Below are positions 1 through 7,779 of a stretch of 42,511 nt of DNA, in pieces; position 1 is the first letter of the stretch; every line of letters begins with the position of its first letter. The position numbers were made by a program, and so were the translations under genes. The notes below the pieces were generated by a model. The model searched no databases and had not been told where the DNA came from. It saw only the letters and a program-made list of their open reading frames with translations. The DNA comes from a virus. The DNA lies in IMG/VR virus record IMGVR_UViG_3300034072_002239, positions 1-42,511 of that record; one strand, 5' to 3'.

Positions 1-321
1 TCATGCCGCAAGCCCTAGGTGCCGGGCGAGCGAACCCGAGATGCGCTTGGCGGCGTCGGCAATCGCTTCGTCCGCGAGGTGCGCATAACGCTCGGTAGTC
101 TCAGCGAGCGCGTGGCCAAGGAGCTTGCCAATCACGACGAGTGAAATTCCGTCAGCGATGGCGATCGAAGCAAAGCTGTGGCGCAAGTCGTGCAACCGAA
201 CATCTGGCAAGGCCGCGTGCCGCCTCATTTCGAGCCAGACAGGGCTTAGCGCGATCGGCTTTGTATCCGACGCCGTGAAAATCAACGTCGAGCAGATTTT
301 CCGCCAGCTTTCGCCGTCCAC
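1..321 (-). pseudogene. Tyrosine-type phage integrase, C-terminal remnant
   Basis: This is the C-terminal catalytic part of a tyrosine recombinase (phage integrase family), which cuts and rejoins DNA at attachment sites. The box II motif HDLRHSFAS, the downstream GH in GKLLGHA and the ERYAHL segment carrying the nucleophilic tyrosine are all visible, and the stop lies at the window edge (1-3). The N-terminal arm-binding and core-binding domains and the first catalytic arginine are missing. The only start in frame is a GTG at 321, with no integrase-like sequence upstream. It is therefore a broken gene, probably left by a mobile element older than the prophage, which has its own serine recombinase. 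Recognition of the family is firm; calling it non-functional is inference. Confidence 0.8.
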
Positions 322-350
322 CGACGTTAAAGCAATCTGAGGCTGTACCC

Positions 351-686
351 ATGAAACTGAAGTTCAAGGTCCAGCCCTACCAGACCAATGCTGTTGAAGC
401 GGTAGTCGATTGTTTCGCTGGTCAACCGAAGGTCGATGGTTTGACCTACCGCATCGACCCTGGCCAGAAGGCACAGGCAGCCGCTTTCGAGGAAGGGTTC
501 AAGAACTCCGATTTCGCGCTGAGCGAGGCCCAGATTCTCGAGAACATTCAGGCTGTTCAACGCCGCCAGAACCTCTCTGTCGCGCAGCGGTTGGACGAGT
601 TCATGGTGCTCGACCGGAACAATCAGCGCGTCCCCGCACCGGCGACCTATCGACGCGACGCGCTGGCTGCAACCCGCGTGCACCTC
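351..686 (+). pseudogene. Type III restriction enzyme Res subunit, N-terminal fragment
   Basis: The first ~112 codons match the N-terminus of type III restriction endonuclease Res subunits (helicase/nuclease that works with a Mod methylase). The start MKLKFKVQPYQTNAVEAVVD and the later segment PATYRRDALAATRVHL are typical of the stretch just before the helicase Walker A region. After about 686 the homology ends, before any helicase motif. The same DNA continues in another frame into a GIY-YIG-type protein. The reading frame stays open to 890 but the residues past 686 look like out-of-frame sequence. This is a deletion scar and the product cannot be an active restriction enzyme. No mod gene is present in the window. 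Confidence 0.7.
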
Positions 687-691
687 TCCTG

Positions 692-1468
692 CTGGGCTTT
701 GATGAGGCGCAGCCAGATCGGCTCATGGCTTACATCGGTGAATCCGAGGGCGTGGCCAATAGGCTCCAATACCATGCCGGCAACGACAAAGGCATGGATA
801 GCAAGCCCTTTTGGACTGAAACCATTGTCTTGGTCAGCAAGGACGAGAACCTCACCAAATCACATGCCCGGTATGTTGAAGCCAGGCTGATCGCTGACGC
901 AGGACAGAACCCACGTTGGACGCTGCTCAACTCCCAGAAGGCAAGCGAGGTCGGAAAGCTGCCGCTGCCGGATCGGGCCGCCATGGAAGAGTTCATCGAC
1001 CAAACCAAGACGCTGGTTGGCGCTCTCGGCTGCGATCTGTTCAAGGTCGTCTCGGGCGACCTGACAAACGGTAACAAGCTGGAGATCCCCGCTTCAACCA
1101 CAGCGCCTAATGTCGTTTTCGCTTATCGGGGACAAGGCTTTGCCGCTCAGATGTCGATCACGGCCAGCAGCGAGTTCGTGGTGAAAAAGGGATCTATTGC
1201 CCGGGTCAAAACGACGAACACGATCCCCAAGGGGACTGTCGCCCTGCGCTCAGATCTGCTCGCTAAGGGCATTCTTGTGGAACAGAATGACGGCCTTCTG
1301 TTCACCTCGGACTACATCTTTTCGTCGGTTTCGGCCGCTGCCGCTACAGTGACCGGAGCCGCAGCAAACGGCCGAATTCTGTGGCGTTTGCCGGATGGTA
1401 GAACCTACGCTGAGTGGGAGGAGGCTGAAAATAGCACCCTTCCGCCTGACCCAGAACTAGAGTTCTAG
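692..1468 (+). pseudogene. GIY-YIG nuclease family protein with DUF4357, 5'-truncated
   Basis: From about 692 the frame ending at 1468 reads like the body and C-terminus of a GIY-YIG family protein. It has a YIGES motif, then RLQYH, KPFWTETIVLVSKDENLTKSH and ARYVEARLI, a region of small residues, and a DUF4357-like end (ILWRLPDGRTYAEWEEAE). The normal N-terminal part, about 50 residues before YIGE, is missing and replaced by the Res fragment in a different frame. The frame is open upstream to 410, but residues before about 692 are the antisense-like shadow of Res. Proteins of this type are often found beside restriction systems, so both fragments may come from one collapsed defence locus. Expression of the remnant is unlikely but cannot be excluded. 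Confidence 0.65.
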
Positions 1469-1557
1469 CAGGTCCGCGCCTTCGCGGTCTTCCGGAAAAC
1501 CACACTTCCGGTACCGGTCAGCGCCAGTACAACAGTCAGGACGTCGTCCTCCGTCAA
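1465..1557 (-). pseudogene. Holin C-terminal relic
   Basis: Read on the minus strand, this short stretch translates to a peptide containing DVLTVVLALTGTG and then VVFRKTA before a TAG stop at 1465. The intact phage holin at 5591-5785 has DVLTVVLALTGMGG and VLFRKTA at the same place, so the two are clearly homologous over about 25 residues. The upstream half of the holin is absent; the relic begins where the gene at 1554-1925 ends. It is either the edge of a related prophage that once occupied the site or a product of recombination inside this phage. It is too short to make a functional holin. Confidence 0.65.
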
Positions 1558-1925
1558 TCCTCCGCCGCCAATCTCTGAAAAAAGGCTATGTCCTCATCAG
1601 GCTCGTCCCAGCGGTCGGCGATCCTGGCCCAACGATCGACCCGATTCCGGAATTCCTGATCATCGATCGAGATGTTGAACGTGTAGAGCCGGTTGACGAT
1701 TTCCTTCATCAGCGTGCGCATCTGGCCGTCGTCGAGGTGGGAGACATCATTCCAGGCGATTTCGCGCCCATCGGCATCGATGACGCGAACATCGGAATAA
1801 TCCCCGGCATGGGTAACCGGAACGATGCCCGCATGAAGGGTTTCAAGGCCGGTATTCCGAACGCACATCATCGCGAGCGTTTTGGCCATCTTGGCCGCAA
1901 TGCGCTTTTCGTCGTCCCGGTTCAT
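1554..1925 (-). CDS. Conserved hypothetical phage protein
   Basis: A 123-residue protein with an ATG start, last in the late operon and 7 bp after the micro-gene at 1933-2070. I do not recognise the family. It is acidic at its C-terminus (DEPDEDIAFFQRLAAED), has an N-terminal helix rich in charged residues (NRDDEKRIAAKMAKTLAMM), one cysteine and no membrane segment or signal peptide. The segment SDVRVIDADGREIAWNDVSHL looks like a compact beta-rich domain. Its position at the distal end of the late operon suggests a non-essential or host-interaction gene. The downstream sequence is the holin relic, so it marks the left edge of recognisable prophage sequence. Confidence 0.75.
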   Translation of the reverse strand: MNRDDEKRIAAKMAKTLAMMCVRNTGLETLHAGIVPVTHAGDYSDVRVIDADGREIAWNDVSHLDDGQMRTLMKEIVNRLYTFNISIDDQEFRNRVDRWARIADRWDEPDEDIAFFQRLAAED

Positions 1926-1932
1926 CGGCGCA

Positions 1933-2070
1933 CTATAGCGGCAAATCGCTGCTGTAGTAGGCCCGAACCAATTCGGCCTCCGACATGCTCAGCACTGGCA
2001 ATAAGCCCGCCGCTGCATTGATCTGGGGGATCTCCACCGACTCCCGTTTCTCCGAGCAACACTGGATCAC
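1933..2070 (-). CDS. Small 45-residue phage protein
   Basis: A GTG start at 2070 overlaps the TGA stop of the upstream tail gene in the GTGA arrangement used repeatedly in this operon. The frame runs to TAG at 1933. The product has an N-terminal CC pair and ends MSEAELVRAYYSSDLPL, which reads like genuine coding sequence with an amphipathic helix. It lies on the coding strand between two phage genes with only 7 bp to the next ATG, so otherwise there would be a 141-bp gap in a tightly packed operon. Function unknown; no family is recognised. Confidence 0.6.
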   Translation of the reverse strand: MIQCCSEKRESVEIPQINAAAGLLPVLSMSEAELVRAYYSSDLPL

Positions 2071-2534
2071 GCATATCCCTCGTTGATCAGCTCAACTTGC
2101 CAGTACCGGGTGATGCCTCCTGCGGTCGCACTGACCGTCCAGAAACTTTGGCGGATAGTGTAGCCCGTGTTTGACAGGCGGAAGGTGATCGCTGTTGATG
2201 ATCCGCCGGACACAACACTAACAAATGACCCAGCTCCACCCGTGCCAGACCAGGTCCAAACAGCGGACTGTGTGCACTGGATCGTGACTGATGCATTTCC
2301 ACCACCGGCCGCCCAGTCGCTGAGCGCGACCGGCGATCCACTCGACAGCCCGCCCGCGGGCGTGAATGCGACAGACGACTTGCCATAGAGGTTGGACAAT
2401 TTGATCGCCCCGGAGGCAATCCCAGCCAAATTGCGGACAGCGGTTTCGCCTAGTGAAGTGGTGGTGCCGGCCGCGCGGCCGAGCTCTGCGCCGACATTGC
2501 CCAGAGATATTGGGCCGGTTGTTTGCAGGGTCAT
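2067..2534 (-). CDS. Phage tail/virion structural protein
   Basis: A 155-residue protein starting MTLQTTGPISLGNVGAELG. This opening, followed by SGAIKLSNLYGKS, is typical of small virion-associated proteins encoded at the end of tail-fibre clusters in many tailed phages. The remainder is rich in Ser, Gly and Thr and looks like a beta-sandwich (FTPAGGLSSGSPVALSDW, then alternating hydrophobic strands). Its ATG overlaps the stop of the upstream fibre gene by 4 bp, which suggests translational coupling and a role in the same fibre or baseplate structure. Exact function is unknown; it may be a fibre tip or receptor-binding accessory. Confidence 0.75.
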   Translation of the reverse strand: MTLQTTGPISLGNVGAELGRAAGTTTSLGETAVRNLAGIASGAIKLSNLYGKSSVAFTPAGGLSSGSPVALSDWAAGGGNASVTIQCTQSAVWTWSGTGGAGSFVSVVSGGSSTAITFRLSNTGYTIRQSFWTVSATAGGITRYWQVELINEGYA

Positions 2535-3412
2535 TGTCGCGCCTCCAGCTTGGCAATGGTGCGCGCTTGTGCGTCGATGTGTTCAGCGAGCTCTTTGACC
2601 GCTTCGATGAGCAGTCCCACCAGGTTTCCGTAGGCAACAGACATGAGCCCATCGTGATGGGTCATGACTGCTTCGGGCACGATGGGAGCCAGTTCCTGGG
2701 CAACGAGGCCGATACCACGACGGCCCGTGTCACGCCGGGAAAATGTCACCCCGCGAAGCTTGCGGACGCGATCCAGGGCGTCAGAAACGGTCTCCACGTC
2801 GGTCTTGAGCTGAGCATCGGAAAACGCTGTCACATCGCCAGTTGCGGTGATGGTTCCCGAGACCGAGATACTACCCGTGAAGCTTTCGCCCGCTTTGTTG
2901 GCCGGCGTGAAGCCCAGTGCACCGGTCACATCGCCCGACGTCATCGGGGAACCTGCCGTTACTCGCCCTTTGGCGTCTACGGTGACCTTGAGATAGGTCC
3001 CGGCCGTGACCCCGCTGTTGGCCAGCGTGGCGGCGAACGAAAGATTGCCAGAGCCATCGAAGCTGCCGCTCGTCCCGGTCACATCACCGGTCAGCGCAAT
3101 GGTGCGCCCAGTTGCCCACCTGGTCGCTGTCGCGGCATTGCCAGTACAAGATCCCGACGAGCCAGTAATCGACCCACTGGCCGTGATATAACCGCTGGGG
3201 TTGGTCGAATTATAGGGCGTGAAGCCCAGCGCAGTCGTCACCATCGCCGAAGTCAGATTGCCAAAGCCCACCTGAACGACGGTGCCGCCAGCAGTCTTAG
3301 AATAGAGCTTCTGATCAGCCAGGTTGACGGCGAGTTCGCCCGCCTGCAGCGAAGCCGCCGCGGGCACGCTGGAGGCAGTCGAAGATCGTTTGAGCAGGAT
3401 GGTGCTTGGCAT
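2531..3412 (-). CDS. Tail fibre protein with S74 intramolecular chaperone
   Basis: A 293-residue fibre protein. The N-terminus ([37 protein letters not shown], split here only to name it) is the usual short fibre-start module with the ELAVNLADQKLY signature. The middle carries a GDVTG...[20 protein letters not shown] repeat-type shaft. From about residue 197 it has a Peptidase_S74 domain (SDAQLKTDV, GLVAQELAPIVPEAV, VAYGNLVGLLIEAVKEL), which trimerises fibres and then cleaves itself off. The C-terminal helix is a coiled coil. It starts 1 bp into the stop of the next upstream fibre gene. A second S74 protein is encoded at 6634-7779, so this phage makes at least two self-chaperoned fibre types. 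Confidence 0.88.
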   Translation of the reverse strand: MPSTILLKRSSTASSVPAAASLQAGELAVNLADQKLYSKTAGGTVVQVGFGNLTSAMVTTALGFTPYNSTNPSGYITASGSITGSSGSCTGNAATATRWATGRTIALTGDVTGTSGSFDGSGNLSFAATLANSGVTAGTYLKVTVDAKGRVTAGSPMTSGDVTGALGFTPANKAGESFTGSISVSGTITATGDVTAFSDAQLKTDVETVSDALDRVRKLRGVTFSRRDTGRRGIGLVAQELAPIVPEAVMTHHDGLMSVAYGNLVGLLIEAVKELAEHIDAQARTIAKLEARQ

Positions 3413-4953
3413 CAGAAGGTTCCACCATCCAGCGTCACGCCATCAATCGAGCCACCGGTGATGGCGACGTTGCTCGCCGCCTGCGTCGACATGGTGCCAA
3501 GGCCAGAAATGTCAGTATTGGGAATGGTCGCGGACGCCGTGAACGCCGCCGTGCCGTTGCCCTTGAGGTAGCCGGTGAGCGTGGTCGCGCCCGAGCCGCC
3601 CTTGGCCACGCCGAGCGTGCCGCCGATATTGCCCAGCGTCAGGTTGGCTTCGTTGACATCGACGGTAGGGTTGCCCGCCACCCCATCACCATTGGTGATC
3701 GCAATTTTGCTCGAGCCGGCTGTCAGCGTCCGCGCTGCAACTGTCCCAGAGGCCGTGCGGGCGATAATCCCATTGGTGCCAAGGTTGTGGAGCGCCAGCG
3801 CCTGACCGGTCAGTGCGACAGCGTCAGCGGCCACAGCAATGCCTGTGCCGGCCCCCACGTCGATCGTGTTGCCGGTCTTGGTGAGGCCATTGCCGGCAAC
3901 GATCTGTCCGGCGCCGTTGAACTGAACGAAGATGACAGCAGTGGTGCCCAGCGTGCCGCCCACATCAACCGTGCAGAGGTAGCCGACGTCCGCGTTCACT
4001 GTGCCCTGTTCGACAAACAGGTAAGCCGAGACATGCTCGTCCCAGGTCGAGAGATCGATCGCCCGAGCCCAGGCGCCAGAGGCAACCACATAGACGCCGT
4101 TCTGGGACGGCGTGGTCTGGTCCTTCACTAGCACGCGGTCGCCCGCGGCAAGCGCCACGCCGTCGATCGTCATGGTGCCGGACAGCGAGGCAATATTGGC
4201 AGTCGATGCGGCTTTCACCGAAGCCTTGGGATCGAGCCCCTGAACAGTCAGATCGACGTAGTTCTTGGTGGCTGCGTCTTGCGCAGCTGTCGGGTCAGAA
4301 AGGCCTGTGATGCGCTGGCTGTTGAAGTCCACCGCAGCCGTAGGTGCAGCCAGCTGGTCGAGCCGGTTGGCGCGCACCCGGGCATCTGTGAAATAGAGGC
4401 TGGTGCCTTCAGAGACGTCGCTGGTCGAGAGCGTGATGGCACCGGTACGACCAGCCACCGAAGTCACCGGGAACGTGATCGCGACGTTGCTGGCGGCTGT
4501 CACCCGACCTTTCGCATCGACCGTGACCTGACCGACTTGCGTGGCAGAGCCATAGGAGCCAGCGGTGACGCCGCTGTTCGCCAAGGTCGCCGCAATCGTC
4601 GCATTGGCGGTGCCATTGAACGAGGCCGTGCCGGTGACATCGCCGGACAGACCGAGCGATCGTGCCGTTGCCAGCGCCGTTGCGGTGCCAGCATTCCCCG
4701 AGATCGAACCTGCAATCGTGCTCGAGAAGGTCTTGATCCCGGCGACGGTCTGGTCACCGGAAAGCCCGACAAAGGCGCCCGGGCCGCCAATCGCAATGAC
4801 GGAAGTCGCCGTCCCGCCAGCGCCGCCCGTGCCGGTGCCGTAGTAGAGCGTGTTGTCCTGCTCATTGAATGCAAGCTCGGCATTGGCGAGCGATGCCGGG
4901 GCACCGGCTGCGCCGCCTGCGGCGCGGCGCTTGATACGAAGAGTATTGGCCAT
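3412..4953 (-). CDS. Tail fibre protein (repeat shaft)
   Basis: A 513-residue protein with a fibre-type N-terminus ([18 protein letters not shown], then [16 protein letters not shown]). The long shaft is rich in Gly, Thr, Ala and Val. It contains the same GDVTGTASF...[11 protein letters not shown]...[14 protein letters not shown] module seen in the neighbouring S74 fibre, evidence of module exchange. The segment [25 protein letters not shown] followed by [17 protein letters not shown] is a known fibre motif that recurs in phage tail fibres. It ends [12 protein letters not shown], whose last residues resemble those of the upstream collagen-like gene (ARLVDGGNF). No S74 domain is present, so folding may depend on the neighbouring proteins. 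Its start codon overlaps the previous stop (TGATG). Confidence 0.85.
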   Translation of the reverse strand: MANTLRIKRRAAGGAAGAPASLANAELAFNEQDNTLYYGTGTGGAGGTATSVIAIGGPGAFVGLSGDQTVAGIKTFSSTIAGSISGNAGTATALATARSLGLSGDVTGTASFNGTANATIAATLANSGVTAGSYGSATQVGQVTVDAKGRVTAASNVAITFPVTSVAGRTGAITLSTSDVSEGTSLYFTDARVRANRLDQLAAPTAAVDFNSQRITGLSDPTAAQDAATKNYVDLTVQGLDPKASVKAASTANIASLSGTMTIDGVALAAGDRVLVKDQTTPSQNGVYVVASGAWARAIDLSTWDEHVSAYLFVEQGTVNADVGYLCTVDVGGTLGTTAVIFVQFNGAGQIVAGNGLTKTGNTIDVGAGTGIAVAADAVALTGQALALHNLGTNGIIARTASGTVAARTLTAGSSKIAITNGDGVAGNPTVDVNEANLTLGNIGGTLGVAKGGSGATTLTGYLKGNGTAAFTASATIPNTDISGLGTMSTQAASNVAITGGSIDGVTLDGGTF

Positions 4954-5213
4954 CAGAAATTACCTCCATCGACCAGCCTGGCCGAATTCGTGTTGGTCCA
5001 CCGGTTGTCGGGGGATGAGAAAATCAGGACATCGCCGCCTTCGGGCTGCGTGAGGTCCACGTCAGAAAGGTCGTTGAGCGCGCTGAGCGGGCCCGGTGGC
5101 CCCTGCGGGCCCTGGGCGCCGGTCGCGCCGGCTTCGCCGCGCGGGCCAGCAATACCCTGGGGTTCTATGACGATGGTCTGCACCGTCTCCAGGATCTGGA
5201 TGGTACCCGTCAT
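4953..5213 (-). CDS. Collagen-like phage tail protein
   Basis: An 86-residue protein with a central collagen-like tract of about eight Gly-X-Y repeats (from [17 protein letters not shown] to GPPGPL). This is followed by [26 protein letters not shown], the common phage structural motif that ends a fibre N-terminal block, and a C-terminal VDGGNF. Collagen-like repeats in phage proteins form trimeric rods. It lies between a small beta-rich protein and the large fibre gene, with 4-bp and 1-bp overlaps, so it probably links or shapes the fibre. The product is cytoplasmic until assembly. Its precise position in the virion is unknown. Confidence 0.85.
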   Translation of the reverse strand: MTGTIQILETVQTIVIEPQGIAGPRGEAGATGAQGPQGPPGPLSALNDLSDVDLTQPEGGDVLIFSSPDNRWTNTNSARLVDGGNF

Positions 5214-5521
5214 TCAACGTCAAACGTGAAGACCGGCAGGACCTCACGCTCCCCTTCGCCATTTTCGAGGCCGATAATCAGCCAGACCCGGCCAGCCCCT
5301 GGTTTGAGGTGGGCTGTCTGCTCGTCAGTCCAAAGCACTTCGATTTCGCCCAAATTGGGCGGGCTCCGTATGGTGACCGCTGGAACCTCGATATTGGGGC
5401 TCTGGTCGACGACCAGCGCGGAAAGACCGGTCAGATCTCGGCGGTCGCCCGCAGCAAGATCGGCATAGAGCGTCGCGCGCAGCCGCCTGGTGCCGCCGCG
5501 GCGGATAGTCAGCCTGGTCAT
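5210..5521 (-). CDS. Putative baseplate/fibre accessory protein
   Basis: A 103-residue protein without a firm family assignment. The layout (LTIRRGGTRRLRATLYADLAAGD, LTGLSALVVDQ, TIRSPPNLGEIEVLWTDEQTAHL, then [25 protein letters not shown]) looks like a single beta-sandwich domain of the kind found at the N-terminus of phage baseplate upper proteins. The gene is the first of the group of coupled fibre genes running left to 2067 and overlaps the collagen-like gene by 4 bp (ATGA). Downstream of the holin, it lies after a 69-bp gap that holds a small GGAGGC/GCCTCC hairpin (5550-5565). A baseplate role is inference from fold impression and position. Confidence 0.7.
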   Translation of the reverse strand: MTRLTIRRGGTRRLRATLYADLAAGDRRDLTGLSALVVDQSPNIEVPAVTIRSPPNLGEIEVLWTDEQTAHLKPGAGRVWLIIGLENGEGEREVLPVFTFDVE

Positions 5522-5590
5522 GCATGCACCTGTTCGTAAAAGGGCGAGCGGAGGCCAAAGCCTCCGTCTGCTGGGTTAAAGGTCTTGGGA

Positions 5591-5785
5591 TCAGCCGATC
5601 CGGGTGGTCGCCGTCTTGCGGAACAGAACGCCGCCCATGCCGGTGAGCGCCAGGACCACGGTCAGGACGTCCGTTTGGCTGAGACCTTCCGGCAAGATGC
5701 CGATCGCGCCAGCGACACCCCAGATGCTGCCGATGATCCCGGTCCAGATGGCCTTCGAGGTCCACCAAGGCTTCAAGTCTTCCAT
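5591..5785 (-). CDS. Holin-like membrane protein
   Basis: A 64-residue protein with two hydrophobic segments: TGIIGSIWGVAGAIGILP (about residues 16-33) and VLTVVLALTGMGGVLF (about 40-55), followed by a basic tail (RKTATTRIG). The N-terminus MEDLKPWWTSKAIWTG with paired tryptophans is typical of small holin-type proteins that sit in the inner membrane and release the endolysin. It lies one gene after the endolysin (5868-6404), which fits a lysis cassette, and is preceded by a strong intrinsic terminator (5796-5821). A truncated homologue lies at 1465-1557. Holin assignment rests on size, topology and context. Confidence 0.75.
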   Translation of the reverse strand: MEDLKPWWTSKAIWTGIIGSIWGVAGAIGILPEGLSQTDVLTVVLALTGMGGVLFRKTATTRIG

Positions 5786-5795
5786 GTCAGTTCTC

Positions 5796-5821
5796 CGAAA
5801 GAAAACCCGCCAGAAGGCGGG
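5796..5821 (-). terminator. Intrinsic terminator between endolysin and holin
   Basis: On the minus strand CCCGCC and GGCGGG form a 6-bp GC stem with a TTCT loop (5806-5821), followed by TTTTCTTTC. This is a canonical rho-independent terminator shape. It lies downstream of the endolysin stop and 20 bp before the holin start, so it may damp or time transcription into the holin and fibre genes, or end a host-phage read-through. Confidence 0.7.
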
Positions 5822-5867
5822 CGGTTGTCCGGCTGCTCAAAAGGGCAGCGGATTGGTCGTGGCCTGA

Positions 5868-6404
5868 TCAGGCCTCGTTGGTGGACAGAGTGCCGGTTGC
5901 AGCCAATAGGACCGGCTTCGCGGTCGCTGGCGCCTTGCGATAGGCCGGCCGGCGCACGGCAATGCAGCGGTCTTTGGCAATCCGGGTGATGGTCACGCCA
6001 TCAGACTGGTTGCCGCCGAGCACATGGTAGGCACCGTAATCTTCGCCGACATAGAGCCCGACATGGCCAGATCCCTGGCCGCGACGGAACACCAGCACAT
6101 CGCCCAGCTGGGCCTTGTCAGCGGCCTTGCCGAACTTTGCCCAGTTGCGTGCCCAGAGCGGACCTTCGACGATCGGCTTGCCGCCGCGTTTGGCGACCAC
6201 AGCCATGAACAGACCGCACCACGGGATGCCGTCTTCCAAATAGGTCCGGGCAAGCCCGACCTCCTTGGCCCAGTCGAGAATGAGCGGATTGCTGGCAGGA
6301 CCGGCCACCTCAAAGGTGCCGAAGAGCTTGCGCGCTTCTTCCATCATCCGGGGCAATGGGGACAGATCATCGAGCCAACCATAGGCCGGCGGCAGAGCGT
6401 TCAT
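5868..6404 (-). CDS. Endolysin, TIGR02594/CHAP-like peptidase
   Basis: A 178-residue protein of the TIGR02594 (NlpC/P60- or CHAP-like) family, which cleaves peptide bonds in peptidoglycan at lysis. The family pattern is visible: an N-terminal ARKLFGTFEVAGPASNPLI segment, catalytic Cys63 in GIPWCGLFMAVV, the WARNWAKFG and GDVLVFRRG segments, and His114 in SGHVGLYVG. No signal peptide or membrane anchor is seen, so export needs a holin. A good ribosome site (AGGAGA about 9 bp before the ATG) precedes it. It sits between a membrane protein (6426-6641) and the holin, forming the lysis cassette. The C-terminal 25 residues are an Ala/Thr-rich tail. Confidence 0.85.
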   Translation of the reverse strand: MNALPPAYGWLDDLSPLPRMMEEARKLFGTFEVAGPASNPLILDWAKEVGLARTYLEDGIPWCGLFMAVVAKRGGKPIVEGPLWARNWAKFGKAADKAQLGDVLVFRRGQGSGHVGLYVGEDYGAYHVLGGNQSDGVTITRIAKDRCIAVRRPAYRKAPATAKPVLLAATGTLSTNEA

Positions 6405-6425
6405 GGGAGTTTCTCCTGTGGGAGG

Positions 6426-6641
6426 TTAGCGGCCGGAAAAGCCCTTGAAGGCAGCCGTGATCACCGCGATCGCGGCAACCAGGGTCGAGAGCCATTTGAC
6501 AAAGCGCACGACGCCGGTCGCCGTGTTCCAGGCGTCGAGCAGGTCTTTGAGTTCTTTGCGCACGGCCTTGAGCTCAGCCTGGACGGCTTCAAGATCCGCG
6601 CGGATCAGCGCCATTTCGACGGCGGGGTCTTGCTCAGCCAT
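6426..6641 (-). CDS. Small coiled-coil membrane protein of the lysis cassette
   Basis: A 71-residue protein with an N-terminal acidic coiled coil (MALIRADLEAVQAELKAVRK and following KELKDLLDAW, about residues 10-40) and one C-terminal membrane segment (KWLSTLVAAIAVITAAFKGF). It is placed directly before the endolysin and overlaps the end of the upstream fibre gene by 8 bp. Small phage proteins of this shape act as holin-associated or spanin-like components, or as second holins (XhlA-like haemolysins). Which of these applies cannot be told from sequence alone. The position supports a role in lysis. Confidence 0.75.
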   Translation of the reverse strand: MAEQDPAVEMALIRADLEAVQAELKAVRKELKDLLDAWNTATGVVRFVKWLSTLVAAIAVITAAFKGFSGR

Positions 6642-7779
6642 GGTCGCCCCCGCTGATGGTTGAGGCCGTCACCTGCGCTCGCAGCGTATCAAGCTCGGCC
6701 TTGAGCTCCACAATCGCCTGGAACGCGAGCGCGGTCAGTTTGGCATAATCAACGGCCATATGCCCATCTGGCCGGGTGCGGACAGCGAGGGGAAAGGCCC
6801 GCTCGACATCTTGGGCAATAACACCGAAGTCAGCCTTGCGCACAAAGAGATCATCTTCGCCGCCGCGGGCCGCAATATGCTCGTCGCACCAGTTAAAGAA
6901 CTTGCCGCCAATCTCGCCAACAGCGCGCAGCGCACCGTTAATGGGGCGAACATTCTCTTTGAGCCGCGCGTCAGACGCAAAATATGCGGTGATGTCGCCG
7001 GTTGCACGGATCTCGCCGGCAATTGCCGATGCCGGTGTGCCAACACCAAGCGAGCCGACTTGATAATTGCCGGCCGTGTTGAGGGCATTGGCCGTGCCGG
7101 CAACGGTTGCGGTCGTCGCGGTGCTGGCGCTTGCCGCACTTCCACTGATGGAAATGCCCCATGTGCCGGTTGCGCCCACACCGCTCCTCGATGGCACATC
7201 GAGATTGGCACGGGCTTCAACCCCAGTGGTTCCGCCAGTGCCGCCGCCAGCAACGAGCACCGTGCCGGTGAGCTTGGAGGCGGAGAGCGACGTCAGCCAG
7301 GTAGGATCGGCATAGCTCGATGTGGAAAGCAGCGCCGCACTGGATTGAGCCGGTGCGCTCAGGCCAACCGTCCAGGCCGCATATGTACCGCTGCCGCCGA
7401 TCGCCGAGACGTTGACCGTAAGCGCGCCGGTGCCGCTCGTATAAGCTGTAATCTGACCATGCATCCAGTTTGCGGGCGTGGTCGTGCTGGTAACCGTCAC
7501 CCATTGCCCAACCACAAAGGCCTTCGCCGTCTGGACAGTGAACGATTTGGATCCGGTGCCGATCGCCAGCGAGGTCGTGCTGGTGGCACTGGTTCCGGGC
7601 GCGTTGGTAGCAGTCGCGGCGCTCGCCGCGGCGTTGCTGGCATAGCCATTCACTTCGCTGGCGAGGGCATTAGCCTGGGTGGCGAAGTTCGGTAGTGCCG
7701 CCAGAAAGGCGTCAGCGCGCGCGTTGAAGTTCGTCGCGTCCGACCGGGTCGGCGGCGCGGGCAAGGCCGTAATGGGCAT
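6634..7779 (-). CDS. Tail fibre protein with S74 intramolecular chaperone
   Basis: A 381-residue fibre. The N-terminus (LPAPPTRSDATNFNARADAF) and following Ala/Ser/Thr-rich segment (NALASEVNGYASNAAASAAT) are typical of phage tail fibres of the lambda side-fibre type. A middle region TGTSSTSLAIGTGSKSF-like, then VGQWVTVTSTTTPANWMHGQ, is a conserved beta domain in many tail proteins. From about residue 264 it has a Peptidase_S74 chaperone (DARLKENV, FGVIAQDVERAFPLAV, VDYAKLTALAFQAIVELK) with a C-terminal coiled coil. It follows the tail-tip protein 7805-8698 with a 25-bp gap. It probably forms the main receptor-binding fibre; the second S74 fibre lies beyond the lysis genes. Confidence 0.88.
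   Translation of the reverse strand: MPITALPAPPTRSDATNFNARADAFLAALPNFATQANALASEVNGYASNAAASAATATNAPGTSATSTTSLAIGTGSKSFTVQTAKAFVVGQWVTVTSTTTPANWMHGQITAYTSGTGALTVNVSAIGGSGTYAAWTVGLSAPAQSSAALLSTSSYADPTWLTSLSASKLTGTVLVAGGGTGGTTGVEARANLDVPSRSGVGATGTWGISISGSAASASTATTATVAGTANALNTAGNYQVGSLGVGTPASAIAGEIRATGDITAYFASDARLKENVRPINGALRAVGEIGGKFFNWCDEHIAARGGEDDLFVRKADFGVIAQDVERAFPLAVRTRPDGHMAVDYAKLTALAFQAIVELKAELDTLRAQVTASTISGGDHG

Noticed and set aside
1518-1525. TCAGCGCC shared with 41799-41806 as a possible att core
   Set aside because: The left copy is part of the holin-like relic and eight bases are easily shared by chance.
2453-3571. 372-codon plus-strand frame over the tail fibre genes
   Set aside because: It is antisense to two well-supported fibre genes with S74 and shaft motifs and has a biased Arg/Gly composition.
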